A DNA stretch of 64,000 bases. It comes from CAWAPS01 sp963783945. GTDB taxonomy: Bacteria; Actinomycetota; Acidimicrobiia; Acidimicrobiales; Palsa-688. The DNA lies in contig CAWAPS010000015.1 in assembly GCA_963783945.1 (NCBI GenBank), positions 1-64,000 of the forward strand, given 5' to 3'. A model generated the notes under the pieces. The model did not search any database. It was not told the origin of the DNA and was given only the letters and a program-made list of their open reading frames with translations. Below, in pieces: positions 27,854 through 36,278 of this stretch. Position numbers and translations under genes: made by a program. Numbering within the stretch: the stretch's first letter is position 1; each line of letters starts with the position of its first letter.

Positions 27854-28195
27854 GTGGTCCGCAACGTCGCCCTGCTGAGTAGCCGGGCGGTACTCGGCAG
27901 CTATCTTGCCGCCCACGGGGCGCAAAAGCTGTTCGGCTCCTTCGACGGCCCCGGCATCGACGCTGCGGCCGCCGGTTTTCACCACATCGGGCTGAGACCA
28001 GGATCGATCTTCGCCCGCGTCGCGTCCGTCTCCGAGCTGGCCGTCGACTTCCCGCCTCGCTCACCCGGGTGGTCACCGCCGGCGCCGTCGTGGTCGCCGC
28101 CAGCAGCCTGGTCATGGTCCTGCGCGACACACCCCCCGTCGCTCCCGGCGAGCAGCCCGACGAAGGACCCGACGGAGAAGCCGATGCGCCTATGA
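27854..28195 (+). pseudogene. Truncated DoxX-family membrane protein
   Basis: The first ~55 codons from GTG 27854 read RAVLGSYLAAHGAQKLFGSF and then GIDAAAAGFHHIGLRPGSIF, matching the first transmembrane helix and loop of DoxX proteins. After SELAVDF the frame becomes proline/serine-rich. A hydrophobic stretch in the next frame (VVTAGAVVVAASSLVMVL) looks like a displaced membrane helix. An internal deletion and/or frameshift has removed the middle helices. Confidence 0.6.
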
Positions 28196-28358
28196 ACGGT
28201 GACGCCCTGGGGTCATCTATCCCCTCATCCGGGTGATGACGGCCTGGGTGACCTTGGGACAGTGTGTCAGAATTAACCAGCAGGCTACGCTCGACGGTTG
28301 GTGCCGGGCCGCGGTGATCGCCGAAGCTGGGTGGCCCTCGACCAAAGGGATGCTGATC

Positions 28359-29759
28359 ATGCCGTTGCACGACCGCGAGACCGTCCGTAATGAGCTCGAA
28401 GACTGTGTGTTTGCCGACCGGGAAATGACGAGGCCGGTCGCCAAGTACCGGTTCCCTCAAGAGGGAACATTGCCCAGGGACGCGTTCCAGCTGGTGGCGG
28501 ACGAGTTGATTCTCGATGGCAATTCCCGCCAGAACCTGGCCACGTTCTGCCAGACATGGGAGGAACCCGAGCTTCTTGGCCTGATGGCGATGTCGATCAA
28601 CAAGAACATGATCGACAGAGACGAATATCCGCAATCCGCCGAGATCGAGCGGCGGTGCGTGCACATGATGGCCGACCTGTGGAATGCGCCCGAGGCCGCC
28701 AACACCGTGGGCGCCTCCGCTATCGGTTCCTCTGAGGCCTGCATGCTGGCGGGGATGGCGGCCAAGTGGCGCTGGCGGGCCAAGCGGCGGGCCGAGGGCA
28801 AGCCGACCGACAACCCGAACATGGTATGCGGCCCGGTCCAGGTGGTGTGGCACAAATTCGCCCGCTACTGGGACATCGAAATGCGCGAGGTCCCCATGGC
28901 ACACGGCAACTACATGATGGATCCGGCCTCGATGCTCGAGCGGGTGGACGAGAACACGATCTTGGTCGTGCCGACCCTCGGCGTCACCTACACCGGCTCG
29001 TACGAGGACGTGCAAGCCATGTCGACGGCCCTGGACAAGCTACAAGCGGACACCGGCCTTGACATCGACATTCACGTGGATGCGGCCAGCGGTGGCTTCC
29101 TCGCCCCGTTCTGCGCGCCCGGGGTCGTCTTTGACTTCCGCCTCCCCCGGGTCAAGTCGATCAGCGCCTCAGGACACAAGTTCGGGCTGGCTCCACTGGG
29201 AGTCGGCTGGGTCGTCTGGCGGGACCGCAATGAGCTCCCAGATGACCTAATCTTCCACGTCAATTACCTCGGCGGCGACATGCCGGTGTTCCAGATCAAC
29301 TTCTCCCGGCCGGCGGGCCAGATCATCGCCAGTTACTACAACTTCCTCCGGCTGGGTCATGAGGGCTACCGCCGTATCCACCAGGCGTCCTATGACATCG
29401 GTCAGTACCTCGCCACCGAAATAGTCAAGCTGGGCCCGTTCGAGCTGCTCTGTGACAGCAACCCGAACACCGGAATCCCGACGGTCACCTGGCGCATCGC
29501 CGAAGGCGAGGACCCCGGCTACACGCTGTTCGATCTTGCCGACCGGCTGCGCGGCCGGGGCTGGCAGGTACCGGCCTACACCCTGACTGGGACCGCGTCT
29601 GACATCGCTGTGCAGCGCGTCCTGGTCCGCCTCGGCGTCAGCCAGGACATGGCCGCCTTGTTGCTCGACGACTTCCGCGACGCGGTGGCTCACTTTGACA
29701 AGCATCCGGTCACCGTGTCGATGACCAAGCAGGAGTCGGGCGGCTTCAGTCACCTGTAA
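28359..29759 (+). CDS. gad: Glutamate decarboxylase (PLP-dependent)
   Basis: The 466-aa protein matches the length and start of GadB-type enzymes (MPLHDRETV from ATG 28359, with AAAGGG nine bases upstream). It converts glutamate to GABA and CO2, consuming a proton. The PLP site is visible: the pyridine-nitrogen aspartate is in HVDAASGGF (D241) and the Schiff-base lysine is in SASGHKFGLAP (K274). No GABA antiporter, glutaminase or GABA transaminase gene is adjacent, so the usual acid-resistance module is not complete here. It stands alone on the plus strand and is followed by a region of nested inverted repeats. Confidence 0.95.
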   Translation: MPLHDRETVRNELEDCVFADREMTRPVAKYRFPQEGTLPRDAFQLVADELILDGNSRQNLATFCQTWEEPELLGLMAMSINKNMIDRDEYPQSAEIERRCVHMMADLWNAPEAANTVGASAIGSSEACMLAGMAAKWRWRAKRRAEGKPTDNPNMVCGPVQVVWHKFARYWDIEMREVPMAHGNYMMDPASMLERVDENTILVVPTLGVTYTGSYEDVQAMSTALDKLQADTGLDIDIHVDAASGGFLAPFCAPGVVFDFRLPRVKSISASGHKFGLAPLGVGWVVWRDRNELPDDLIFHVNYLGGDMPVFQINFSRPAGQIIASYYNFLRLGHEGYRRIHQASYDIGQYLATEIVKLGPFELLCDSNPNTGIPTVTWRIAEGEDPGYTLFDLADRLRGRGWQVPAYTLTGTASDIAVQRVLVRLGVSQDMAALLLDDFRDAVAHFDKHPVTVSMTKQESGGFSHL

Positions 29760-29839
29760 TGGCGAGGGGCCTAGGGCCGAGGGGCCGAGGGGCGGGACGC
29801 AGGACGTCCCCGGAGCTTCTCGCCTGCGGGTTCCGCCTA

Positions 29840-29956
29840 ACCACTTCGCGACGAGAACCATTCGGTTAACACGACTACGCGACGCGTTGGGGTCGATATA
29901 CGACCCGAACGCGTCGCGTCCCACCTCTACTGCGAACGTTCGCGCCGCGAAGTGGT
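29840..29956. repeat. Nested inverted repeats
   Basis: Outer arms ACCACTTCGCG (29840-29850) and CGCGAAGTGGT (29946-29956) enclose inner arms ACGCGACGCGTTGGGGTCG (29877-29895) and CGACCCGAACGCGTCGCGT (29901-29919). The inner arms pair at 18 of 19 positions around ATATA. A perfect palindrome GCGAACGTTCGC lies at about 29932-29943. The region is non-coding. It could be the terminator of the glutamate decarboxylase gene, a recombination site or an operator cluster. Confidence 0.8.
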
Positions 29957-30104
29957 CATGACCCGGCCCTGGTACGGCTGTCAGTAGCACCCGCGGCATC
30001 AGGGGTGGTAAGAGCAGAGGGCTACTCGAACGTGGAGGTGAGCGGGGACGGGTAGACCCGGTTGGAGAGTGTTGGGCTGGCCAGTGAAGACGAACGCATG
30101 GCCG

Positions 30105-30536
30105 CTAGTTGCGGGACAGCAGCCCGAGCTGCTCGAGGACGGCGAACTCGTCCCAGTACTGACGGAAGGAGCAGATCCGATCACCATCGAACTCGGCCAC
30201 GGTGACGCCGTTGATCGTCACCGCTAAATCGGTTGGCGCCACCACCAAGCCGTCCGGCAGCGTGAGTGGCCCTGTATGCGTCATGGTGACGCTCCACTCG
30301 ACGCACGCATAATCTCCGCCGACGTCGAGGGGGGCGACCTCGAGTTGGATGTCAGAGAAGGCGTCGTCGCGCCGCCCGAACTCGGTGGCGAGCTCGGCCG
30401 CTGAGGACGCCGACAGAGCAGGGGCCCACGCCTTCACGTCGTCGGTATACAACTCTGTGACCACCCCGCTGTCCCCGGTGATACTGGCGCGGAGGGCCCG
30501 CACCAAAATCGCAGCGCGCGCCTCGTTCGTTATCAT
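30105..30536 (-). CDS. SnoaL/NTF2-like protein
   Basis: The 143-aa protein has the cone-shaped SnoaL-like fold: an N-terminal helix (RAALRASITGDSGVVTELYT, approximate), strand DVKAWAP, and the C-terminal VAEFDGDRICSFRQYWDEFA typical of ester-cyclase/SnoaL-like proteins. Its start overlaps the end of the SHOCT-domain gene by four bases (30533-30536), so the two are probably translationally coupled. It is a small-molecule-binding or catalytic domain of unknown ligand. The same fold appears in the sigma factor at 22009 and in the broken gene at 60017. Confidence 0.75.
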   Translation of the reverse strand: MITNEARAAILVRALRASITGDSGVVTELYTDDVKAWAPALSASSAAELATEFGRRDDAFSDIQLEVAPLDVGGDYACVEWSVTMTHTGPLTLPDGLVVAPTDLAVTINGVTVAEFDGDRICSFRQYWDEFAVLEQLGLLSRN

Positions 30537-30835
30537 GGGTCAGCTGAGGTCGACGCGAGCACCTTGGCTTTGGCTGCGGCGAACTCCTCATCGCTGAGCG
30601 CACCCTCGGCGTGCAACCGGGACAGCTCTTTGAGTCCTTCGGTCAGGCTCCGGACCGGTGGGGAAGGGCCGGGTGTAGGTTCCGTCGGGTTCGCCAGCGC
30701 CGGCGTGGATGGATGCACCCGGCGAGTGGCGCCGAACTGATCTTGTAACTGCTGGTTGTACGCAGCCTGTTGTCCCCGCTGGCGCGGCAGCCGGTAGGGC
30801 ATCCAGGTCTGTCTGGGCCGGTATAGAAAGAGCAT
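30533..30835 (-). CDS. SHOCT-domain small protein
   Basis: This 100-aa protein has an N-terminal tryptophan- and arginine-containing segment, a glutamine-rich stretch, a proline-rich linker, and a C-terminal SHOCT motif (LKELSRLHAEGALSDEEFAA). SHOCT is a short helical oligomerisation module. The gene sits 15 bp after a DUF6325-like/SHOCT gene and overlaps the SnoaL gene, forming a three-gene operon. The role is unknown. Confidence 0.75.
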   Translation of the reverse strand: MLFLYRPRQTWMPYRLPRQRGQQAAYNQQLQDQFGATRRVHPSTPALANPTEPTPGPSPPVRSLTEGLKELSRLHAEGALSDEEFAAAKAKVLASTSADP

Positions 30836-30850
30836 GTGGTAGGCGAGAAA

Positions 30851-31282
30851 CTACGCGTTGAGGATCTTGGCCTTCTGCGCTTCGAACTCGGCGTCGGTCA
30901 GTAGAAGTCCTGGCATCTGTCGATCCTCCTTCGTTGATAGGAGCTTGCCCTCTCGGTCGCGTCGAGAGACGCGGCCAAGGGTGTCTTGGGCAATGTAACC
31001 GGCCACCACCAGCTCCGCACCCCCGCGTCGCAGGGCCGGCACAAGCGGCGTCGCCCACCGATTCTCGAGGATCAAGAGTCCAGCTGACCCTCCGGGCTCG
31101 ATCACCGTGGCGGCTGGGCCGAGCAAGCGAGGCAGCCGTAGATGATGGAGTCGTAGAGGGCGATCGAGGGACAATGGGTTCCCGACTGGCACCACGTGTG
31201 GACGAGGTGGGAGAGGGTAGGTCGCAATGGAGTCGAGCATAGAGGACGCAAACCCGCGTCCTAACGGACCTGCGACGACCAC
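30851..31282 (-). CDS. DUF6325-like protein with C-terminal SHOCT segment, possibly truncated
   Basis: The middle of the frame (EPGGSAGLLILENRWATPLV, then ALRRGGAELVVAGYI) aligns clearly with the DUF6325 protein at 51994 (EPGTTAGVLVWENSWAAPFA). The C-terminus adds MPGLLLTDAEFEAQKAKILNA, a SHOCT-like helix pair. The N-terminal ~55 residues lack the GPVDYLVVEFP-type strand of the family, and no good start is visible, so the 5' end may be lost or frame-shifted. It heads a small operon with a SHOCT protein and a SnoaL-like protein. Confidence 0.6.
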   Translation of the reverse strand: MVVAGPLGRGFASSMLDSIATYPLPPRPHVVPVGNPLSLDRPLRLHHLRLPRLLGPAATVIEPGGSAGLLILENRWATPLVPALRRGGAELVVAGYIAQDTLGRVSRRDREGKLLSTKEDRQMPGLLLTDAEFEAQKAKILNA

Positions 31283-32098
31283 CCCCCAGACCAGGACCGG
31301 GCAAAGGCATGGCGGGCTCGATACGAGGGCTCTTTCGGCCAGGAGGTGTTGAGGGAACTTGGCGCGGTGAACTTCGGCGACCGCATCATCATCCTCGGCG
31401 CCTGCCTGTTAGTCACTGTCCTGCCTCTGATCATTGTCTTGAGCGCATTTGCAGGCCCCGGGGTGTGGGTCCTATTTTGTCAGCGGGATCGTCATCGCTG
31501 ACAGCGCCATCGGTAAGACGTTGCGTGATGGCCTGGCGGGACCGGTGGTTATCAGCGTGGTGAAGTTTGTCGGCTTCGCCTTGTTCTTCTGGTGGTCGAT
31601 GCACTTCTTGCTCGGTGGTCGGGAATCGTGGCGAGGGGTCTTCCCGGCTGCTGTCGCCACCGCGCTCTTTTGGGTGGGCCTAGGCGTGTTCGCTGCCTCT
31701 ACTTCTCCTCGACGATTGTTTCTGACAGCAAGACGTACGGCCCGATCGGGGCGACGTTCACGCTGGTTACGTGGTTTATTGCCATGGGCGCGGTTTTGAC
31801 GCTCGGGGCCGTCGTGGGTGCCGTCTACCAGAGGAGGAGACTGAGGACCCCCAATCCGGAGTACGGCGACACCGACCACCCTCCGAGGGAATCCCGCCGC
31901 AATGGTGAGTGGGAGGCGATTGAAAGCGACCAACCGCTCGGAGCGCCGGCACCCCAACTGACCACTCACGCTGGCCCCAGAGCTTCAAGGACACTACGAC
32001 GAGAAGCGCAGCCAGAAGGTCCACGGCCGTGCGCTCGGAGGCTGAGGATTCCGGTGGCCCAGGGGTCGGCAGCCAACCGGTCAAACTGTCGAAGCTGA
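31274..32098 (+). pseudogene. Broken YihY/BrkB-family membrane protein
   Basis: Three pieces of a YihY-type six-helix protein are present. From about 31290 the frame gives AWRARYEGSFGQEVLRELGA and DRIIILGACLLVTVLPLIIV. A second frame (31460-31690) gives VVISVVKFVGFALFFWWSMH and AVATALFWVGLGVF. A third, from about 31690, gives YFSSTIVSDSKTYGPIGATF and VTWFIAMGAVLTLGAVVGAV with a polar tail. Frame changes occur near 31450 and 31690, and roughly 80-100 residues between the first and second helix groups are missing compared with the family. The function of YihY proteins is unsettled. The gene has no recognisable start codon. Confidence 0.7.
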
Positions 32099-32125
32099 TG
32101 AAGGCGTGGAAGTGGTTGAGGGCCC
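32036..32125 (-). pseudogene. Vestige of a second AraC-type regulator
   Basis: On the minus strand this stretch reads LNHFHAFISFDSLTGWLPTP. It matches the N-terminal LNQLSAFISFESLIDLLDRS of the intact AraC regulator at 32846, and the DNA is similar base by base (GCCCTCAACCA ... TTCATCAGCTTCGA). It overlaps the 3' end of the signal peptidase gene in another frame. It looks like a scrap of a paralogous copy left by recombination. Confidence 0.6.
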
Positions 32126-32695
32126 CTTGGCGTCGTCTTGGCCCAGGAAGAGCCTCCATGCCAGCCAGATCGAGCACATGAGCGGCACCAGTCCAGCCAC
32201 GCCTGCCGGATCGGAGCAGAACTGCACGATGAATCCGCCGTAGGGGACGGCGGCGTAGACCCGGCCGACGATCTGGGACTGGACGACGTACCCGAAGTCA
32301 TCGCTGGGATTGGCGTCCCCTCGGGTCTTGATCCCCGCCGGGGTGATGGCGGCGACGCGGTGGGTGACGTACTGACCGGGGGTCTTGGCAAAGGTGATCA
32401 CCTCGCCAACGTGGACCGGCCCGGCAGGACGGTCGATTACCAGATCGCCCGAGGGGATGTTCGGGGTCATCGAGCCGGTGTGGACCACCAAGGCCCGCCA
32501 CCCCGACCCGATCAGGACGCCAGCGACGGCGATGCAGCCGATGGTGAGGACCGCGACTGCCAAAAGCAAGGATCGAAATAGTGTGAACGTCGGTGAGTAG
32601 GCGCCGGTAGTTCCGGCAGCGAGGCCGACCAGGGCGATAGCCCCTCCTGTTGCCGAGATGAACCCGGCAACGAGGCGTGAGCGCTTGATTTTCAT
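32081..32695 (-). CDS. Signal peptidase I, S26B (SipW-like) type
   Basis: The protein is 204 aa from ATG 32695, which has AAAGGAGGG upstream; the same frame runs open to 33472 but that part is antisense to the AraC gene. There are membrane helices at about residues 10-30 and 40-63. The catalytic region is HTGSMTPNIPSGDLVI (nucleophile S75), with YVTHRVAAI carrying H112 and TRGDANPSDD carrying D127. This Ser/His/Asp set, with His in place of the bacterial Lys, is the archaeal/ER/SipW subtype. Such peptidases often have dedicated substrates such as biofilm or surface proteins, which fits the surface-protein genes that follow. A C-terminal helix is near LVPLMCSIWLAWRLF. The C-terminal tail runs into the AraC vestige. 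Confidence 0.9.
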   Translation of the reverse strand: MKIKRSRLVAGFISATGGAIALVGLAAGTTGAYSPTFTLFRSLLLAVAVLTIGCIAVAGVLIGSGWRALVVHTGSMTPNIPSGDLVIDRPAGPVHVGEVITFAKTPGQYVTHRVAAITPAGIKTRGDANPSDDFGYVVQSQIVGRVYAAVPYGGFIVQFCSDPAGVAGLVPLMCSIWLAWRLFLGQDDAKGPSTTSTPSSASTV

Positions 32696-32845
32696 TGTGT
32701 TGTGGTTCCCTCCTTTGAGATTGCCAGCCGCCCGGTGTGGGCAACGGTGGCTGTGTCTACGACGTGTTGTCGCAACCAGGCGCTTGCAACTTTGGACCAT
32801 TGGGGACAGACTTTGGACAGCCGGCGACAAGTGCGGAGGTGCCAC

Positions 32846-33871
32846 ATGGCCGCCATGGTCCAAGCTCAATCCCTGCGCGGCTACCGGGAACTGGTCATGG
32901 ACCTGGGCGGGAACCCGACGCGACTGCTGCGCAGATCGGGTATCGAGCCGGCCGCCCTCAACCAACTCTCCGCGTTCATCAGCTTCGAGAGCCTGATCGA
33001 CCTGTTGGACCGCTCTGCCGCCGACCTGGGCTGCCCCGACTTCGGGCTGCGCCTGGCCGAGCGTCAGGACATCGGGGTGCTGGGCACGCTGGCCGTGGCC
33101 ATGCGCTACTCGACCACTGTGGGCGAGGCCATGGCCTGCGCCTCGAAGTACCTGCACGTTTACAACGCCGCCATCGCCTTCACCGTCACCACCGAGGAGC
33201 GCCGCGGTCAAGCCCGGCTGGTGTTCAAGATCTTGGTTGGCCACGCCCACCGGTGGGCGCAAACCGCCGAGCACGGTATCGGGCTGGCCTGGCGCATCAT
33301 GACCCTGCTGTCGGAGGGACAATGCCACCTGCAACAGGTGTGGTTCCCTCATCCCGCCGTGGCCAGCGATGCGATTTACCGATTTCGCTTCGACGTACCC
33401 CTGACTTTTCAGGCCCACCGCCTCGGCCTGGCCTATGCGGCCAGAGACCTCGACTTGCCCATCAGCGAACACAACCGAGAGCTACAGGATCTGGCCACCA
33501 GGTACCTGGACAGTCAGCTACCCCGAGGGCGAATCCCGTTCACCGTCCAAGTCCGCCAAGCTATCGAGGCCTTGCTGGGGACCGGCACCTGCGGCCACCG
33601 CCAGGTGGCCAACTCTCTTTATATGCATCCCCGCACCCTGCAACGGCGGCTGAAAGAAGAAGGCGCCACCTTCGAGACCATCAAAGACGACGTCCGTCGA
33701 GATCTGGCCCAACGCTACCTGTCCCAACCCGACCTACCCCTGGCCCAGATCAGCGGCCTGCTCGACTACAGCGAGCAGTCAGCGTTCGGCCGAAGCTGCC
33801 GGCGCTGGTTCCACACCACACCTAAAGGCTTCCGCACCGCCCTGTCATCTCCCGCTCCGGTGATCGTCTAA
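32846..33871 (+). CDS. AraC-family transcriptional regulator
   Basis: The protein is 341 aa from ATG 32846, which has GGAGGT five bases upstream. The N-terminal ~200 residues match the arabinose-binding-like domain of OruR/ArgR-type AraC regulators (SAFISFESLIDLLDRSAADL, GVLGTLAVAMRYSTTVGEAM). The C-terminal ~90 residues form the double HTH (GHRQVANSLYMHPRTLQRRL, then LPLAQISGLLDYSEQSAFGR) ending in FHTTPKGFRT. It is divergent from the signal peptidase gene with ~150 bp between, so it may regulate that gene or itself. The inducer is unknown. Confidence 0.93.
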   Translation: MAAMVQAQSLRGYRELVMDLGGNPTRLLRRSGIEPAALNQLSAFISFESLIDLLDRSAADLGCPDFGLRLAERQDIGVLGTLAVAMRYSTTVGEAMACASKYLHVYNAAIAFTVTTEERRGQARLVFKILVGHAHRWAQTAEHGIGLAWRIMTLLSEGQCHLQQVWFPHPAVASDAIYRFRFDVPLTFQAHRLGLAYAARDLDLPISEHNRELQDLATRYLDSQLPRGRIPFTVQVRQAIEALLGTGTCGHRQVANSLYMHPRTLQRRLKEEGATFETIKDDVRRDLAQRYLSQPDLPLAQISGLLDYSEQSAFGRSCRRWFHTTPKGFRTALSSPAPVIV

Positions 33872-34082
33872 CCCTGCCTTCCTCTCCCTGGGCGTCACAG
33901 TCGGTCCGTAGCTCGCGCCAGGTTCCGCGGGTCCACTAAGGCGGCGCACGGCTGAACCGGCTCAGCGAAGCCTGGATCTCGGTGCCGCTGGTGCCCCTGA
34001 GGGGGACAGAAGGTGTAGTTTGTCGTCGGGCGGGCAGATGCACTCGGAGAGTGCTGTCGCCATCTCGGATTCTGGTTCGACC

Positions 34083-34268
34083 TCACCGTTCTTCATCGCT
34101 GGTGTTAGGTATAGCCAGTGTGGCGCGCCGGGTCTTCGCCGCATCGGCGATTGAGAGCGCCTCGGAGTCAGTGACGAAGTCGATTGTCGACAGCTCCTCC
34201 AGGTCGTCGTCGTAGTCGCCATTCATGATGGCGTCCCTGAGACTGGCAATCCATGTCCTGTGTATCAT
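34083..34268 (-). CDS. Small acidic hypothetical protein
   Basis: A 61-aa acidic protein (MIHRTWIASLRDAIMNGDYD, then DDLEELSTIDFVTDSEALSI). AAAGGGG lies about ten bases before ATG 34268, which supports real translation. I do not recognise the family. It runs in the same direction as the small gene just upstream and may be co-transcribed with it. Confidence 0.45.
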   Translation of the reverse strand: MIHRTWIASLRDAIMNGDYDDDLEELSTIDFVTDSEALSIADAAKTRRATLAIPNTSDEER

Positions 34269-34370
34269 TGGCTTTACCCCTTTTCTTGGTCTGTGGGCGC
34301 AACGGGGTGGTCAGCGTTCGTTCGTTCTCCTGAACGTCGTTGTCCTGCGGGCGCCGCGTGCGATCCTTTT

Positions 34371-34556
34371 CTACGGGTTGTCCCGATCCGAGACATGCCA
34401 CGAGGTCGGAGGTCGAGGCCGGTCATTTGGTCGGGCTACCGTGTCGACGGCTGCGACCGCGAGGCCGAGCTGGTAGATGGCCTCGGCCAAGCGGCCTTCG
34501 TCGTCGTCGTCCCACGCTTCGAGGACTGCTCGTGCGGCCTGTTCTAGGTCAGTCAT
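34371..34556 (-). CDS. Small hypothetical protein
   Basis: A 61-aa protein (MTDLEQAARAVLEAWDDDDE, then GRLAEAIYQLGLAVAAVDTV) with an N-terminal amphipathic helix. Its ATG overlaps the stop of a preceding frame (ATGA at 34553-34556) that reads KTEWLDALAACPAVETYRCR but has no clear start. The pair resembles the tiny coupled genes of mobile elements, and no function can be given. Confidence 0.45.
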   Translation of the reverse strand: MTDLEQAARAVLEAWDDDDEGRLAEAIYQLGLAVAAVDTVARPNDRPRPPTSWHVSDRDNP

Positions 34557-35173
34557 CTGACGGTTCTCACGATCTCGTCCAAGTCGTCCTGACGGCACCG
34601 GTAGGTTTCGACGGCTGGGCAGGCGGCGAGGGCGTCGAGCCACTCGGTTTTACTTGGGTGTACAGGACGCGGGACGTGTCTGGCCTCAGCCTGTGAGAAC
34701 TCCCGTGTTCTCCACTGGCTACTCCCGGTTGGCCGTCGCTATGGCCATTGTGAAGGACAGGAGAGGTTCCATTCTCGACCCCTGGCGACAGACCTTGGAC
34801 ATCTAGCGACAAGAAAGCGAATCTAGCTGCCGTAATCAAGTCTCTAGGGATGCTCAGGTCGGTGACACCCCGGTCTGAGGGTCCAACTACAGGCTCCATC
34901 GACACAGCTCGCACGGGATTGGAGTTCGTCTCCAATCCTCTCGCCGGCGTGAGGACTTTCTCAGTAGGGCGGAGCCAGGGATGGCTCAAATCGGCCCCAG
35001 TCTGCTCGCAGCTGGCCAAGACAAGGGCCCGGCGACAGGCACAGAAATGGTCGTCCGCCACCCGGCGAGTCGGGATGACGAGGCCTGGACTATTGGATCG
35101 GCGTTTGCTGATCTTTTGGGGACAGCTCGCGCTTACCATTAGGCGCTGAGGCCGGCCCGGGCATACTGATGGC
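34557..35173. other. Region without a firm gene
   Basis: About 620 bp. The part next to 34557 carries the uncertain minus-strand frame mentioned for the preceding small gene. The sequence near 34785-34810 (GACCTTGGACATCTAGCGACAAG) resembles the leader of the AraC gene near 32810 (GACTTTGGACAGCCGGCGACAAG), so part of that leader seems to be duplicated here. I see nothing else. Confidence 0.4.
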
Positions 35174-36031
35174 ATGGCCGTCCATCCCGCCCGTCGACTT
35201 TGGGTCGCCCTCGAAACGCTCCACGCCGTGACTTACTTCGCTCCCGGAGTGGCCGACGCCGGCCGGGCCATCGGCCTCAAGGGGTTCTGGCAGACGTACT
35301 TCGCGTTTCGGGCCGCCCCGTTGGGAGGGGTCGGGCCTGAGGCGGTCGTAGCCATCTTCGCCGGATTCCACCCCAACATGGTGGGCCGGGCTCTGCCCGC
35401 GGCGTGGGAGGTGGCGACCCCGGCGAGGTGTCTGGAGGCGCGCCGATCGGTCGCCGCGACCAGCTTGCGCCACGCCGGGGTGACCGACGCTATCGTCGAA
35501 GCCGCCGTGGCGCCGCTGGAGGCCGCGGTCGCCCGGTTGGACGTCACCGGTCGCCCGCTCGGCGCCGCCAACTTGGGGGTGGCCCGCGGCCGGCCGGCAG
35601 TTGAAGACCTGTGGCAGCTAGCCACCGTGGTGCGGGAACATCGGGGGGACGGGCACGTGGCTGCTTTGGTGGGCGCGGGCCTAACCGGGGTAGAAGCGCA
35701 CCTCCTGCAGACACCGGCGAAAGGCCTACCCGCCGACGCCATATTGCAGGCTCGGGGCCTGTCCGCCGATGACTGGGCGGCGGCGGGGCGGGCCCTCGGC
35801 GACCGCGGGCTGCTCGATGGCGCCGAGATCACCTCCGCCGGGCGGGAACTGCTGCGCGGCGTGGAGGAGGAGACCGATCGCCTGTCGTGGAGGGGCGGAT
35901 TGGACGCTGGGCTAGGCGAACACGGTGTGGCGGACCTGGTCGAGCAGTTAAGGCCGGCCGTGGACGCAGTGGTGGCCACCGAATGGGTTCCCTTCCCCAA
36001 CCCGATGGGGTTGCCCGACCCCCGGCAATGA
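35174..36031 (+). CDS. SCO6745-family protein
   Basis: This 285-aa protein matches the actinobacterial SCO6745 family: RRLWVALETLHAVTYFAPGV near the N-terminus, then GLKGFWQTYFAFRAAPLGGV and a C-terminal winged-helix-like half (LSADDWAAAGRALGDRGLLD). Its function is unknown; the C-terminal part suggests a helix-turn-helix. ATG 35174 is well placed, with GGCCCGGGC upstream but no strong ribosome-binding site. It is a single-gene unit facing the aquaporin gene. Confidence 0.85.
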   Translation: MAVHPARRLWVALETLHAVTYFAPGVADAGRAIGLKGFWQTYFAFRAAPLGGVGPEAVVAIFAGFHPNMVGRALPAAWEVATPARCLEARRSVAATSLRHAGVTDAIVEAAVAPLEAAVARLDVTGRPLGAANLGVARGRPAVEDLWQLATVVREHRGDGHVAALVGAGLTGVEAHLLQTPAKGLPADAILQARGLSADDWAAAGRALGDRGLLDGAEITSAGRELLRGVEEETDRLSWRGGLDAGLGEHGVADLVEQLRPAVDAVVATEWVPFPNPMGLPDPRQ

Positions 36032-36278
36032 CGGGTGTCGAGCAGAACACGAGGCTGCTCCGTCGACTTCGGGTTCACCGTGGACGGTGCTCAGACCCAC
36101 GGCATCGAGGTGCACATCAAGGCCATGAAGCCATACGTCAACGCCGCGGCGGCGATGCAGCGCCCCGGATCACGTCGCACCCGATCAGGTTCGGGTCCGG
36201 AGTCTGGACGGGCGGGCCGGCGGAGTTCGCCAACCGTGCCGTATGGCGACCGTAGCCAAACGGCGGTGGCATAGCCGT

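Noticed and set aside
27714..29015. Long minus-strand open frame over glutamate decarboxylase
   Set aside because: Arginine/histidine-rich translation antisense to a clear gene; high GC makes such shadows common.
32696..33472. Long open extension upstream of the signal peptidase
   Set aside because: It is antisense to the intact AraC regulator; the membrane helices and ribosome-binding site place the true start at 32695.
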